The notes under the pieces were generated by a model. The model was not told the origin of the DNA and ran no database searches. It saw nothing but the letters and a program-made list of their open reading frames with translations. Below are positions 8,213-16,171 of a stretch of DNA of 64,000 nucleotides, piece by piece (within the stretch, counting starts at the first letter, position 1; each line of letters begins with the position of its first letter). Origin of the DNA: Paractinoplanes pyxinae (GTDB lineage Bacteria > Actinomycetota > Actinomycetes > Mycobacteriales > Micromonosporaceae); the NCBI RefSeq assembly GCF_026626335.1, contig NZ_JAPNTZ010000019.1, positions 62,001-126,000 of the forward strand, written 5' to 3'. The position numbers and the translations under genes were made by a program.

Positions 8213-8968
8213 CTAGCGCAAGCCCGCCCGGACCCGCCGGACGACGTCGCGGCTCACCTCGAGCACCTCGTCGGGGTGGGTGAGCTGAGCGTTGTGGTCG
8301 GCCCCGGGCCACGACACCAACTGCGCGCCGAGGGCGGTGGCCAGCCGCTGGTGGGCCTGCCGCATGGGCGCTTCGGCCTTGCGGTCCGCGGTGACCACCA
8401 CGGCCGGCATCCGCGGCAGATCCGCTTCCCGGAACCCGGCGGCGATCACGTCCAGCCCCCGGGCCGCCCGCCCCAGCTGCGGCACGTCGATCTCCCGCAT
8501 CTTCTCCCAGGCCGCCCGGACGTCCGGCCGGGTCGCCCGCTTCACGTGCTTGTTGACGCCGACCGCGCCGATGAGCGGCCGCACCACCCGCCCGAGCACC
8601 GGAAGATTGTGCAGCCGCTCGACCGTACCCATCGTCTGCACCAGCCGCTTGGCCATGGCCACGTCATTGACCGGCGACGGGTCGATGAGCACCAGCCCCG
8701 CCACATCCCCCGGAAAGTCCCGGGCCAGCAGCGCCGCCACCGCCGCGCCCAGGCTCTGCCCGATCACCACCACCGGCCCGATCCCCGCCTCGGCCAGCGT
8801 GGCATGTAGATCCTTGGTGGCCCGGGCCAGCGACCCGTCGACCGTCGAACTGCCCGTACCCGGCCGCTCGTGCAGGATCACGCGGCACCCCGGATCGGCG
8901 ATCAGCCCCTCGGCCAGCCCCGGGAAGAACCCTTCGACGGCCGCCGCCCCGCCCGGCAACAGCAGCAC
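8213..8968 (-). CDS. Alpha/beta hydrolase (start codon uncertain, possibly AUA at 9001)
   Basis: An alpha/beta-fold hydrolase of 251 residues from the GTG at 8968. LLLPGGAA is the oxyanion strand, VVIGQSLGAAVAALL the nucleophile elbow and WPGADHNAQL the His. From the GTG the first beta strand would be lost. The in-frame upstream codons read ILDIRGEGGPG, typical family sequence, and reach a TAG at 9012-9010 without ATG, GTG or TTG. A TAGGCT -10 box lies exactly 6 nt before the ATA at 9001-8999. The true start may therefore be that ATA (262 residues). Substrate unknown; a lipase/esterase-like cytosolic enzyme is likely. Confidence 0.75.
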   Translation of the reverse strand: MLLLPGGAAAVEGFFPGLAEGLIADPGCRVILHERPGTGSSTVDGSLARATKDLHATLAEAGIGPVVVIGQSLGAAVAALLARDFPGDVAGLVLIDPSPVNDVAMAKRLVQTMGTVERLHNLPVLGRVVRPLIGAVGVNKHVKRATRPDVRAAWEKMREIDVPQLGRAARGLDVIAAGFREADLPRMPAVVVTADRKAEAPMRQAHQRLATALGAQLVSWPGADHNAQLTHPDEVLEVSRDVVRRVRAGLR

Positions 8969-9007
8969 GCCCGGGCCGCCCTCACCCCGTATGTCGAGTA
9001 TCCGCCC

Positions 9008-9013
9008 AGCCTA
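9008..9013 (-). promoter_or_regulatory. -10 box upstream of the hydrolase, pointing to an ATA start
   Basis: On the minus strand, TAGGCT at 9013-9008, then 6 nt, then ATA at 9001. The same box and spacing precede the ATG of the PPOX gene at 25940. This supports a leaderless start at 9001 rather than at the GTG at 8968. Confidence 0.45.
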
Positions 9014-9088
9014 GGCAGTACCCGCACCCCACGCACAGCTCACCGCACTGCGCCACCGACTCCCCCGCCAGAACACGGATGTGAGTGA

Positions 9089-9724
9089 TCACCGCACCAA
9101 TTCGGGTGCCGGTTGCGTGGCGAGGTCGGCTCTTCTCGATGCTTCTCTTGACGCTTTTCTCGACGCGCGCAGGCGCCGGATCACCTCGCCGGCCAGGGTG
9201 ACGCCCATCGCGATGCCGAGACCGGCCAGCAGACCCATAGCCGGGTTGGCCTCGAAGGCGGCTCCGCCCAGCAAACCGATGATTCCCGAGTACGTCGCCC
9301 ACAGCGCAGCGGCGACAGCGGTGAACAGTGAGAAACGGGCCAGCGGATAACCGGTCGCTCCGCCGGCCGTCACCACCGCGGTGCGCCCACCCGGAACGAA
9401 CCGCCCGGCGATGATGAGCGCTCCCCCACGGCGGTGCAGGTGCGGCGCGACCCGAGCCGCGGCCCGAGCCAGCCGCCCGCCGGGCCGGCGACGGCTCAAC
9501 CACCGCCCGAGCGCATACCCGATGTGGTCACCAACGAATGCCCCCACCGCAGCCAGCACAATGATCAGCGGCAGCGACGGCACACCCGAGACAGCAAAGA
9601 CAGCAGCCGCGATGACGACAGTCTCCGACGGCACGATCGGCAGAATCGCATCGAGCAGCGCGAGCACGAAAACCACCGGATAGATGGCCGGGGACGCCAT
9701 CATCCCCGCGATCAGCTCCATCAT
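9089..9724 (-). CDS. DedA-family membrane protein
   Basis: A 211-residue DedA (SNARE-associated/VTT) integral membrane protein. LDAILPIVPSETVVIAAA is the typical re-entrant motif, followed by GAFVGDHIGYALGRW and GGALIIAGRFVPGGRTAV. Later TM segments are followed by a basic C-terminal tail. The family is implicated in lipid scrambling or undecaprenyl-phosphate recycling. It is the last gene of a four-gene operon; its ATG overlaps the TGA of the DUF998 gene. A second DedA gene opens the same operon. Confidence 0.9.
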   Translation of the reverse strand: MMELIAGMMASPAIYPVVFVLALLDAILPIVPSETVVIAAAVFAVSGVPSLPLIIVLAAVGAFVGDHIGYALGRWLSRRRPGGRLARAAARVAPHLHRRGGALIIAGRFVPGGRTAVVTAGGATGYPLARFSLFTAVAAALWATYSGIIGLLGGAAFEANPAMGLLAGLGIAMGVTLAGEVIRRLRASRKASREASRRADLATQPAPELVR

Positions 9725-11601
9725 GGCTCGCCCTCCCAGACCCGCACGCCCGCCGACCCGGCCTCACTCATCACGACCGAAGTCCGCTCCGTCGAGCCGG
9801 GCGACATGACGCTGCCCTCGCCGCTCGTCGAGCCGGGCTGGTTCACCCCATCGAGCACCCACGCACACAGCCCGACCACCACCAGGACGAGAGCCAGCAG
9901 GATGCGTTCGGCCAATCCCGCGTACGGAAAGAGTTCCGAGCCGAACAACACGGTCGGCCCATGCGCGACGCCGAACGCGACACAGGCAGCCAACGCCGCC
10001 AGCCCCGCCGCGCGGAGGCGGCGAACACGCCCCGTCTCCCCCACCCGCCCAGCCTTTTCCGCCACTATCAGCGCGATCAACGGCGGCAGAGCAGCCATCA
10101 AACCCGCGCCCACCCGATGCACCACCGCGACCAGGCCCGGTTCCGTCCCCGGCAGATTGGTAGGACAGAACGCCACCGCCACGAGCGACACACACCAGAC
10201 CGCAAGCATCCAGCTGACCACCCCAGCCCGCGGCAACACCCGCCGAACCCCCGCGAGCAGCCACAACCCACTGACCGCCAACCCAGAAGCCGCCACCATC
10301 AACAGCAACGCCCCCGGCAAGGTCTGAATCGCGTCGCTCAACATCTCCTTGACGGGATCGACATCCCCAACGAAGAGCAGCCCCACCCCCGCCACAGCCG
10401 ACACCCCAAGGCTCAGCCGAGCGTTCCGAAACCACCGCCCCCGTCCCACCTCCAACCGCTCAACACCCGCCCGACCATCGCTCAAACGCCCGGCCCCCGA
10501 GCGAGCCGCGCTCAAACGCGCAACCTCCGGGCGACCGTCACCCGAATGCCCAGCCCCCGAGCGAACCCCGCTCAAACGCGCAACCCCCGGGCGACCGTCA
10601 CCCGAATGCCCAGCCCTCGAGCGAGCCCCGCTCAAACGCGCAACCTCCGGGCGACCGTCACCTGAATGCCCAACACCTGAGCGTTTGAGGTTCGAACGCG
10701 CAGCCTCGGCCAGGGCGGCATCCAAGCCGGCCAGCTCACCATGCGCCGCGCCCGAACGAACCGGCTCGAAGTAGGCTGGCTCACCACCAGCAACAATCCC
10801 ATGAGCTTTGTCTCGATGACCATCGTCCGAGCGCTCCACATCTGAGCGAGCACTGAGCGAAGGTGCAACTTCAGCGCGAGCAACGGACGAGCGCTCACTG
10901 CGCGAACGTGCAACTTCTGCGCGAGCATCGTCCGAACGCTCAACGTCCGAGCCAGAACTGCGCGAACGTGCAACCCCTGCGCGAGCGTCGTCCGAACGCT
11001 CAACGTCCGAGCCAGAACTGCGCGAACGTGCAACCCCTGCGCGAGCATCGTCCGAACGCTCAACGCCCGAGCCAAAACTGCGCAAACGTGCAACCCCTGC
11101 GCGAGCATCGTCCGAACGCTCAACGCCCGAGCCAAAACTGCGCAAACGTGCAACCCCTGCGCGAGCATCGTCTGAACGCTCAATCTCTGACTGAGCACTG
11201 CGCGAACATGCAACCCCTGAGCGGGCGTCGTCCGAACGCTCAACGCCCGAGCCGGCACTGCACGAACATGCAATCCCTGAGCGGGCGTCGTCCGAGTGCG
11301 CGGCCTCTGAGCGAACGCTGAGCGAACGTGCAACCTCCGCGCGAGCATCATCCAAACGCTCAACGCCCGAGCCGGCACCGTCCGGATACGCAACCTCTGA
11401 CCGAGCGCTGTGCGAATGTGCAACCTCTGAGCGGTCATCGCCTGAGTGCGCGACTTCTGAGCGAACGTTGCGCGAGTGTGCAGTTTCTGAGCGAACGTTG
11501 TCCGAACGTGCAACGCCTGAGCGAGCGGGCTCGGTGCGGTCTTGCGGAGACCCGACGGCTTTCCCCGGCAGCGGGTCTTCGTGGGCGGTTGCGGTCGTCA
11601 T
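9721..11601 (-). CDS. DUF998-type membrane protein with ~370-residue N-terminal repeat array
   Basis: 626 residues. The last 240 form a DUF998-like multi-pass membrane domain starting at RNARLSLGVSAVAGVGLLF, with about six TM helices, including VVHRVGAGLMAALPPLIALI. DUF998 proteins are normally about 200 residues. Residues 15-385 are instead hydrophilic Ser/Arg/Ala/Asp-rich repeats such as SGVERSDDARAGVARSR, with no predicted fold. The repeat is in frame throughout and the start overlaps the glycosyltransferase stop (ATGA), so the gene looks intact. The repeat may be cytoplasmic and disordered; function unknown. Confidence 0.75.
   Translation of the reverse strand: MTTATAHEDPLPGKAVGSPQDRTEPARSGVARSDNVRSETAHSRNVRSEVAHSGDDRSEVAHSHSARSEVAYPDGAGSGVERLDDARAEVARSLSVRSEAAHSDDARSGIACSCSAGSGVERSDDARSGVACSRSAQSEIERSDDARAGVARLRSFGSGVERSDDARAGVARLRSFGSGVERSDDARAGVARSRSSGSDVERSDDARAGVARSRSSGSDVERSDDARAEVARSRSERSSVARAEVAPSLSARSDVERSDDGHRDKAHGIVAGGEPAYFEPVRSGAAHGELAGLDAALAEAARSNLKRSGVGHSGDGRPEVARLSGARSRAGHSGDGRPGVARLSGVRSGAGHSGDGRPEVARLSAARSGAGRLSDGRAGVERLEVGRGRWFRNARLSLGVSAVAGVGLLFVGDVDPVKEMLSDAIQTLPGALLLMVAASGLAVSGLWLLAGVRRVLPRAGVVSWMLAVWCVSLVAVAFCPTNLPGTEPGLVAVVHRVGAGLMAALPPLIALIVAEKAGRVGETGRVRRLRAAGLAALAACVAFGVAHGPTVLFGSELFPYAGLAERILLALVLVVVGLCAWVLDGVNQPGSTSGEGSVMSPGSTERTSVVMSEAGSAGVRVWEGEP
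10470..11545 (-). repeat. Minisatellite array inside the DUF998 gene
   Basis: About 1.1 kb of degenerate ~30-bp units, grouped in the middle (about 10900-11230) into nearly identical 60-bp units. On the plus strand a recurring word is GCGAACGTGCAAC. All units keep the minus-strand reading frame (20 codons per 60 bp). Related words recur at 50.6-51.4 kb and 62.1-62.4 kb in DNA that does not look coding. Confidence 0.85.
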
Positions 11602-13091
11602 GCGGGGACCTCGGCGGGTGCGGGGGCGCGGCGGATCGCGTACAGCTGCTCGAAGGCGGCCACCGTTCGGGACTCGTCGTGCTGTTCGGCTACGGCGCGA
11701 GCTTTGCGGCCCAAGGCCTGCGCGTGCTGCGGGTCGCCGAGCAGGAGCATCAGGCGGTCGGCCAGGGCGTCGCTGTCGCCGGGCGGGAACAGGTAGCCGG
11801 TTCCTCCGTTCTCGACCAGGTGGGGCAGGGCGGCGGCGTCCGCCCCTACCACCGGGCGGCCGCTGGCCATTGCCTCCAGGGTGACCAGGCTTTGCAGTTC
11901 GGCGGTGCCGGCGTTCACGAAGACCGTCGTGGCGGCGTACGCGGACGGGAGGTCTTCGTCGGGCACGAAACCGGTGAACGTCACATGCTCGCTTATGTTC
12001 ATTTCCGCGGCCAATTCGCTCAACTTCGGCCGTTCGGCGCCGGCACCGACGAGCAACAACTGCGCGTCCATGCTCGCGCGCACCTTCGCGAACGCGCGGA
12101 TGACCACGTCCAGGTTCTTCTCGGCGTCCAGTCGTCCCACGTAGGTGATCGCGGGCTTGTCCGGCACTCCATAACGCAGACGGAACTCGCCGATCTCGGA
12201 CCGCGAACCAATCTCGGCCCGTGAACCGACCCCAACATGCGAACCGCCTTCAGTCCGCGAGCCGGTTCCGGCCCACGAACCGACTTCAGCCGGCGAAACA
12301 AACCCAGGCTGCGAGTCGGTCTCAGCTCGCGAACCGGTTCCCACGCACGAACCGACTCCAGCCGGCGAGCCACTCCCAGCCTGCGAACCGGACTCAGCCC
12401 GCGAGCCAGCCTCGGCCCACGAACCGGTCCCGGCCCGTGAGCCGGTCTCAAACGACGCGCTGACACCGGCCTGCGAGCCGCCGTCGACCTGCGAACCGGT
12501 CTCGGTGTGGGAACGGAAGCGCGCTAGATCAACCCCGTTCGAGATGGGCAGGACCGGGCCGGGCACCCCGGCCACCGTGGCCAGCGCGGCGGCGTAAGGC
12601 GTCGGCGCGGTGACCACGTCGGCCAAGGCGAAGACCCGGGCGGCGTCGCGCCACGCCCAGCCGTGCACGCTCAGCCGGGCCGCCTCGCCGATCGGTAGGT
12701 AGTGGACCAGGTTTTCGGGCATGAAGTGGTTGGTCGCGACGATCAGGATTTTGCGCGAACGTGCAGCTTCGATCAGTGCCCGGCACAGGGGGAAGTGGCT
12801 CTGCACGTGCAGCACGTCCGGCTGCACCTCGTCGAGGATTCGCCGGGCCTCCGCCCTCAGCCCCAGCGGCGCGCAGAAGCGGAAGCCGGGATGGCCGGGC
12901 ATCGGCAGCGACCGCACGCGGTGCTCGACCACGCCGTCGCGGGTCATTCCGGTGGAACTGCGATAGCCCGTGGACGGCACGGCGACATGCACCTCGTGCC
13001 GCACAGTCAGCGCCACGGCCAGGCGCTGGGCAAAGGCGGCGGCGCCGTTGACGTGAGGGGCGTAGGTGTCGGCTCCGATGAGGATGCGCAT
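11598..13091 (-). CDS. GT4 glycosyltransferase (PimB/MgtA-like) with repeat insertion
   Basis: A 497-residue GT-B glycosyltransferase. The N-terminal domain starts MRILIGADTYAPHVNGAA and contains VQSHFPLCRALI and VATNHFMPENLVHYLP, as in phosphatidylinositol or diacylglycerol mannosyl/glucosyltransferases. The donor-site E-x7-E motif ELQSLVTLE is in the C-terminal domain (ITYVGRLDAEKNLDVVI starts it). Between NGVDLARF and FRLRYGV about 110 residues of Gly/Ser/Ala repeats (residues ~188-299) are inserted at the interdomain hinge. It overlaps the upstream DedA gene by 85 nt and the DUF998 gene by ATGA. Probably makes an envelope glycolipid. Confidence 0.85.
   Translation of the reverse strand: MRILIGADTYAPHVNGAAAFAQRLAVALTVRHEVHVAVPSTGYRSSTGMTRDGVVEHRVRSLPMPGHPGFRFCAPLGLRAEARRILDEVQPDVLHVQSHFPLCRALIEAARSRKILIVATNHFMPENLVHYLPIGEAARLSVHGWAWRDAARVFALADVVTAPTPYAAALATVAGVPGPVLPISNGVDLARFRSHTETGSQVDGGSQAGVSASFETGSRAGTGSWAEAGSRAESGSQAGSGSPAGVGSCVGTGSRAETDSQPGFVSPAEVGSWAGTGSRTEGGSHVGVGSRAEIGSRSEIGEFRLRYGVPDKPAITYVGRLDAEKNLDVVIRAFAKVRASMDAQLLLVGAGAERPKLSELAAEMNISEHVTFTGFVPDEDLPSAYAATTVFVNAGTAELQSLVTLEAMASGRPVVGADAAALPHLVENGGTGYLFPPGDSDALADRLMLLLGDPQHAQALGRKARAVAEQHDESRTVAAFEQLYAIRRAPAPAEVPA
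12195..12525 (-). repeat. 18-bp in-frame repeat array inside the GT4 gene
   Basis: Degenerate units of 18 bp (six codons, GS-x-A-x-x type, e.g. AGTGSWAEAGSRAESGSQ). They are inserted between the two Rossmann-like domains of the glycosyltransferase. The frame is preserved and no stop occurs. The sequence differs from the DUF998 repeat, so this is a separate expansion. Confidence 0.85.
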
Positions 13092-13639
13092 GAGGGGTTT
13101 CCCTTCCGGAAATAGTGACGAGAGACGAGGTGGAACAGCGCGACCGGCACGGCGACGGCCGCGGTGAGCAGGAAGATGCCGCCGGGCCGGTCGAGCAGCC
13201 CGGTCAGACGGCTGCCGAGCAGGGCGCCCAGACCGATCAGCACCAGACCTCGTACGGCCGCAATCGCCCCGACCCAGGCGGCGAACCGCCGATACGGGAT
13301 CCGGGACAGCCCGGCCGAGACGAAGGCCGGCAGCGCGAAGACGTCGACGAGTTTGGCCGTGACGACCAGCCGGGGCAGCGGCATCTCGGCCAGCCGGTGC
13401 ACCCGCAGCTTGCGCAGCACTCGCGCCGCCCACGGCCGCCGCGCCCACCGGCCCAGCAGGTAGAGCAGGCTGTCCCCGACCACCTCGGCCAGCACGACGA
13501 TCGCCCAGATCGGCCAGAACACGGCCAGCCCGGCGCCGACGAGCGTGCCCGCGGCGATGGTCGCGGCCGGGCCCTCGACGAGCACCATCGGCCCGAGCAC
13601 CAGGTACGGGTGCTGCAGCACGGCCTGTGTCAGATCCAT
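13007..13639 (-). CDS. DedA-family membrane protein (first gene of envelope operon)
   Basis: A DedA-family protein of 210 residues from the ATG at 13639 (a GTG at 13669 would add 10). VLVEGPAATIAAGTLVGAG is the re-entrant motif, LAEVVGDSLLYLLGRWAR and AKLVDVFALPAFVSAGLSR follow, then two C-terminal TM segments. The last ~28 residues are read from DNA that also encodes the glycosyltransferase N-terminus (85-nt overlap). They are Pro/Ser/Thr-rich and unlike DedA, so the natural end may have been lost by a small indel. Divergent from the histidine kinase gene. Confidence 0.82.
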   Translation of the reverse strand: MDLTQAVLQHPYLVLGPMVLVEGPAATIAAGTLVGAGLAVFWPIWAIVVLAEVVGDSLLYLLGRWARRPWAARVLRKLRVHRLAEMPLPRLVVTAKLVDVFALPAFVSAGLSRIPYRRFAAWVGAIAAVRGLVLIGLGALLGSRLTGLLDRPGGIFLLTAAVAVPVALFHLVSRHYFRKGNPSCASSSEPTPTPLTSTAPPPLPSAWPWR

Positions 13640-13760
13640 GCCGAGAAGGTTCCGGGGAAGGTTGCGCACCGGGCGTCCGTCCGCGGGGCCCTTCCGCGTA
13701 GCTCCGTGGTAGGGGGTCGGATGGTTCGCCGGTGGGACGCCCGCAGCGGTTCCGGGTGGG

Positions 13761-13766
13761 TAACGT
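13761..13766 (+). promoter_or_regulatory. -10 box of the leaderless two-component operon
   Basis: TAACGT at 13761-13766, 7 nt before the GTG at 13774. There is no ribosome-binding site, which supports this GTG over the more upstream in-frame ATG at 13732. Confidence 0.5.
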
Positions 13767-13773
13767 CGCCGGT

Positions 13774-14958
13774 GTGGAACCGGTGAGACGGCTGTGGGTG
13801 CTGGTCGTGGGGGCGGCGGCCGGCGTTTTGCTGATCACGACGTCGCTGCTGATGACCTCGGTCTACGACGTGCCGCTGCTGGTCTCGTACGCCGCCGCCA
13901 CCGCCCAGTGCGCAGCGCTGCCGCTGGCCCTGCGCCGGCCCTGGCTCGCTCTTGTCCTGCAGCTGGCCGGGGTGGCGACGTTCGCCTGGGTGCAGCCGGA
14001 CAGCGACGACATGTGGCCCCTGACCCTTCCCGTGATGGTTCTGCTGGTGGCGCACATCGGGCTGATCGCCGCCACCCGGGCGTGGCGCGACGCCGTCGTC
14101 ACCTGGTGGGCCAGCATCCTGGCCGGCATCCTGCTGGTGCTGGCCGACCCGCGCGGCCGGCTGCTCGACGACGCCGCCGGCCCGTTGGTGCTGTACGCCA
14201 CCACCTCGGTGCTGGTCGTGTTCGGCGCGATCGCCTGGCGCCAGCGCGACGAGGCCCGCCGCCAGCTGGCCGAGGCCTACCGCGACGTCGAGCTCGAGCA
14301 CGCGCAGCGGGCCCTGGTCGAGGAGCGCAACCGCATCGCCCGCGAGCTGCACGACGTCGTGGCGCACAGCATGTCGGTCATCCACATGCAGGCCACCTCG
14401 GCCGCGTACCGGATTAAGGACCTTGACCCGGAGTCGAAGGCCGAGTTCGGCCGGATCGCCGCGGGCACGCGGGGCGCACTGCGTGAGATGCGGCAGCTGC
14501 TGGCGCTGCTGCGCGACGAGGACGCCGACAACGAGCTGCGGCCGATGCCCGACCTCCAGCATCTGGGCGAATTGGCCGATTCCGTACGCCGTGGTGGCAT
14601 CCCGGTCGAGCTGGAGGTGGCCGACACCGAGCTGCCCGACACCGTGGGGCTGGCCGCGTACCGGATCGTGCAGGAGTCGCTGAGCAACGTCGTGCGGCAC
14701 GCGCCTGGCGCGCCGACCCGCATCAGGGTCAGCGTGGACGACGGCTCGCTGGTCGTCGTCGTCGAGAACGACCTGCCGACCGAGGTCCCGCGCGCGATCG
14801 AGGAATCGCCGGCCGCCGGTCATGGCCTGGTCGGCATGCGCGAGCGGGCCCGGCTGGCCGGCGGCACGCTGCAGGCCGGCCCGCGCCCCGAGGGCGGCTA
14901 TCGCGTAGAAGCGTCGTTCCCGCTGGAAGAAAAGGAAGAAAAGGAGGACCCCGCATGA
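13774..14958 (+). CDS. NarL-type sensor histidine kinase
   Basis: A 394-residue membrane histidine kinase of the HisKA_3 class. About five TM helices lie in residues 5-155, with no large extracellular sensor. ERNRIARELHDVVAHSMSVI contains the phospho-acceptor His. The HATPase domain has IVQESLSNVVRHAPG (N-box) and HGLVGMRERARLAGG. It phosphorylates the response regulator encoded next (ATGA overlap). With few extracytoplasmic residues it probably senses a membrane signal, possibly envelope stress given the divergent DedA-GT operon (inference). Start at the GTG 7 nt after a -10 box. Confidence 0.9.
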   Translation: MEPVRRLWVLVVGAAAGVLLITTSLLMTSVYDVPLLVSYAAATAQCAALPLALRRPWLALVLQLAGVATFAWVQPDSDDMWPLTLPVMVLLVAHIGLIAATRAWRDAVVTWWASILAGILLVLADPRGRLLDDAAGPLVLYATTSVLVVFGAIAWRQRDEARRQLAEAYRDVELEHAQRALVEERNRIARELHDVVAHSMSVIHMQATSAAYRIKDLDPESKAEFGRIAAGTRGALREMRQLLALLRDEDADNELRPMPDLQHLGELADSVRRGGIPVELEVADTELPDTVGLAAYRIVQESLSNVVRHAPGAPTRIRVSVDDGSLVVVVENDLPTEVPRAIEESPAAGHGLVGMRERARLAGGTLQAGPRPEGGYRVEASFPLEEKEEKEDPA

Positions 14959-15623
14959 TCCGCGTGCTCGTGGTCGACGACCAGCCGATGATCCGCGCCG
15001 GCATCCACGCGATCCTCGATTCCCAGCCCGATCTGTCGGTGGTCGGCGAGGCCGAGAACGGCCGGGTGGCGATCGACAAGGCCCGTACGCTGCGCCCCGA
15101 CGTGGTTCTGATGGACGTCCGCATGCCCGAGCTCGACGGCCTGGCCGCCACCCGCGAGCTGCTGGCCGCGCCCGGCGAGAGCCCGAAGGTGCTGATGCTC
15201 ACGACGTTCGACATCGATGATTACGTGTACGAGGCGTTGCGCGCAGGAGCGAGCGGTTTCCTGCTGAAGGACAGCGAGCCCGAAGAGCTCATGCGGGCCG
15301 TGCGCGTGGTGGCCAACAGCGAGTCCCTGCTCTCCCCCAGCATCACCCGCCGCCTGATCGAGAACTTCGTCGACGCCCAGCCCACCCCGCCCACGACGGC
15401 CCTGAACGCGCTGACCGACCGGGAACGCGAGGTCCTGCGGCACGTCGCGATGGGCATGTCCAACGCCGAGATCGCCAAGGAGCTGTTCATCGCCGAGCAG
15501 ACCACCAAGACCCACGTGAGCCGGATCCTGCACAAGCTGAGCCTGCGCGACCGGGTGCACGCCGTGGTCTTCGGCTACGAGAACGGGCTGGTCACCCCGG
15601 GCCGCCGGCCGGGCCGGAGCTAG
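14955..15623 (+). CDS. NarL/LuxR-type response regulator
   Basis: A 222-residue response regulator. The receiver domain opens with VLVVDDQPMIRAG, has the phospho-acceptor Asp in VVLMDVRMPELDG and the Lys in FLLKDSEPEEL. The C-terminal LuxR HTH contains LTDREREVLRHVAMGMSNAE. Translationally coupled to its kinase. Its TAG stop shares the CTAG tetranucleotide with the convergent immunity gene, so the two genes overlap tail to tail. Confidence 0.93.
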   Translation: MIRVLVVDDQPMIRAGIHAILDSQPDLSVVGEAENGRVAIDKARTLRPDVVLMDVRMPELDGLAATRELLAAPGESPKVLMLTTFDIDDYVYEALRAGASGFLLKDSEPEELMRAVRVVANSESLLSPSITRRLIENFVDAQPTPPTTALNALTDREREVLRHVAMGMSNAEIAKELFIAEQTTKTHVSRILHKLSLRDRVHAVVFGYENGLVTPGRRPGRS

Positions 15624-16096
15624 CGCTCGGCGTCGAGCCGGTCGGCCGCCCGCTCCACAGTGTCCGCGAATTCGTCCGGCCGGATCCGGGCCACGAACAC
15701 CTTGCCCCGATCTTCCGGGAAGGGATGACTCGGCCGCCGGAACTGGAAGACGATCACGAGGTCGCCGTCCAGGTAGGCGTACATCGACACATTGTCGACG
15801 ATCTCGCTCCACCGCATGAACCAGAACTGCTGCCGGAAACCGGTCTGGTCGGCCCGAAGCAGTTCGAAGATTTCTTCCGGCGTGTTTTCCGGGAACGGGC
15901 ACGGCTTGATGGCGCGTTGCCGGACCCGTTCCGCGTCCCGACGCATGTAAAGGACCAGCGACGACACGTAAGCCTCGTTGTCGTCCACGGTCAGCCGTTT
16001 ACCGCCGGCCCACAGGTCGACGACGCGAAGAGTGGGCGACGTGAATTCGCCTATTTCCACACTGAATGTGGCGCGATCGCCGAAGGGCTGCGTCAT
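15620..16096 (-). CDS. Probable immunity protein for the adjacent polymorphic toxin
   Basis: A 158-residue soluble protein starting MTQPFGDRATFSVEIGEF. It is not assigned to a known family. It is rich in acidic and aromatic residues (FRQQFWFMRWSEIVDN), as many immunity proteins are. It lies directly downstream of the toxin gene on the same strand, the usual position of a cognate immunity gene. The start at 16096 is preferred, with GGTGA upstream; a longer reading would run through a perfect hairpin at 16135-16166. Function is inferred from position. Confidence 0.65.
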   Translation of the reverse strand: MTQPFGDRATFSVEIGEFTSPTLRVVDLWAGGKRLTVDDNEAYVSSLVLYMRRDAERVRQRAIKPCPFPENTPEEIFELLRADQTGFRQQFWFMRWSEIVDNVSMYAYLDGDLVIVFQFRRPSHPFPEDRGKVFVARIRPDEFADTVERAADRLDAER

Positions 16097-16134
16097 GACG
16101 TCACCAAAATTAGCATCCTGGGAATGGAGAAAGA

Positions 16135-16166
16135 GAACCGCCCCGCCAGAGCCGGCGGGGCGGTTC
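16135..16166. terminator. Strong hairpin between toxin and immunity genes
   Basis: A perfect 13-bp inverted repeat, GAACCGCCCCGCC at 16135-16147 and GGCGGGGCGGTTC at 16154-16166, with a 6-nt loop. It begins 6 nt after the toxin stop and is followed on the minus strand by TCTTTCTCC. It is either an intrinsic terminator or an attenuator, and it suggests that the immunity gene can be expressed from its own promoter. Confidence 0.75.
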
Positions 16167-16171
16167 GTCAA

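Noticed and set aside
10684..10700. GAGGTTCGAACGC as a tRNA T-arm
   Set aside because: It is part of the in-frame repeat array and no acceptor or anticodon arm can be drawn around it.
10900..11230. Regular 60-bp repeats as a possible CRISPR array
   Set aside because: Units are contiguous with no unique spacers, stay in frame with a membrane-protein gene, and there are no cas genes.
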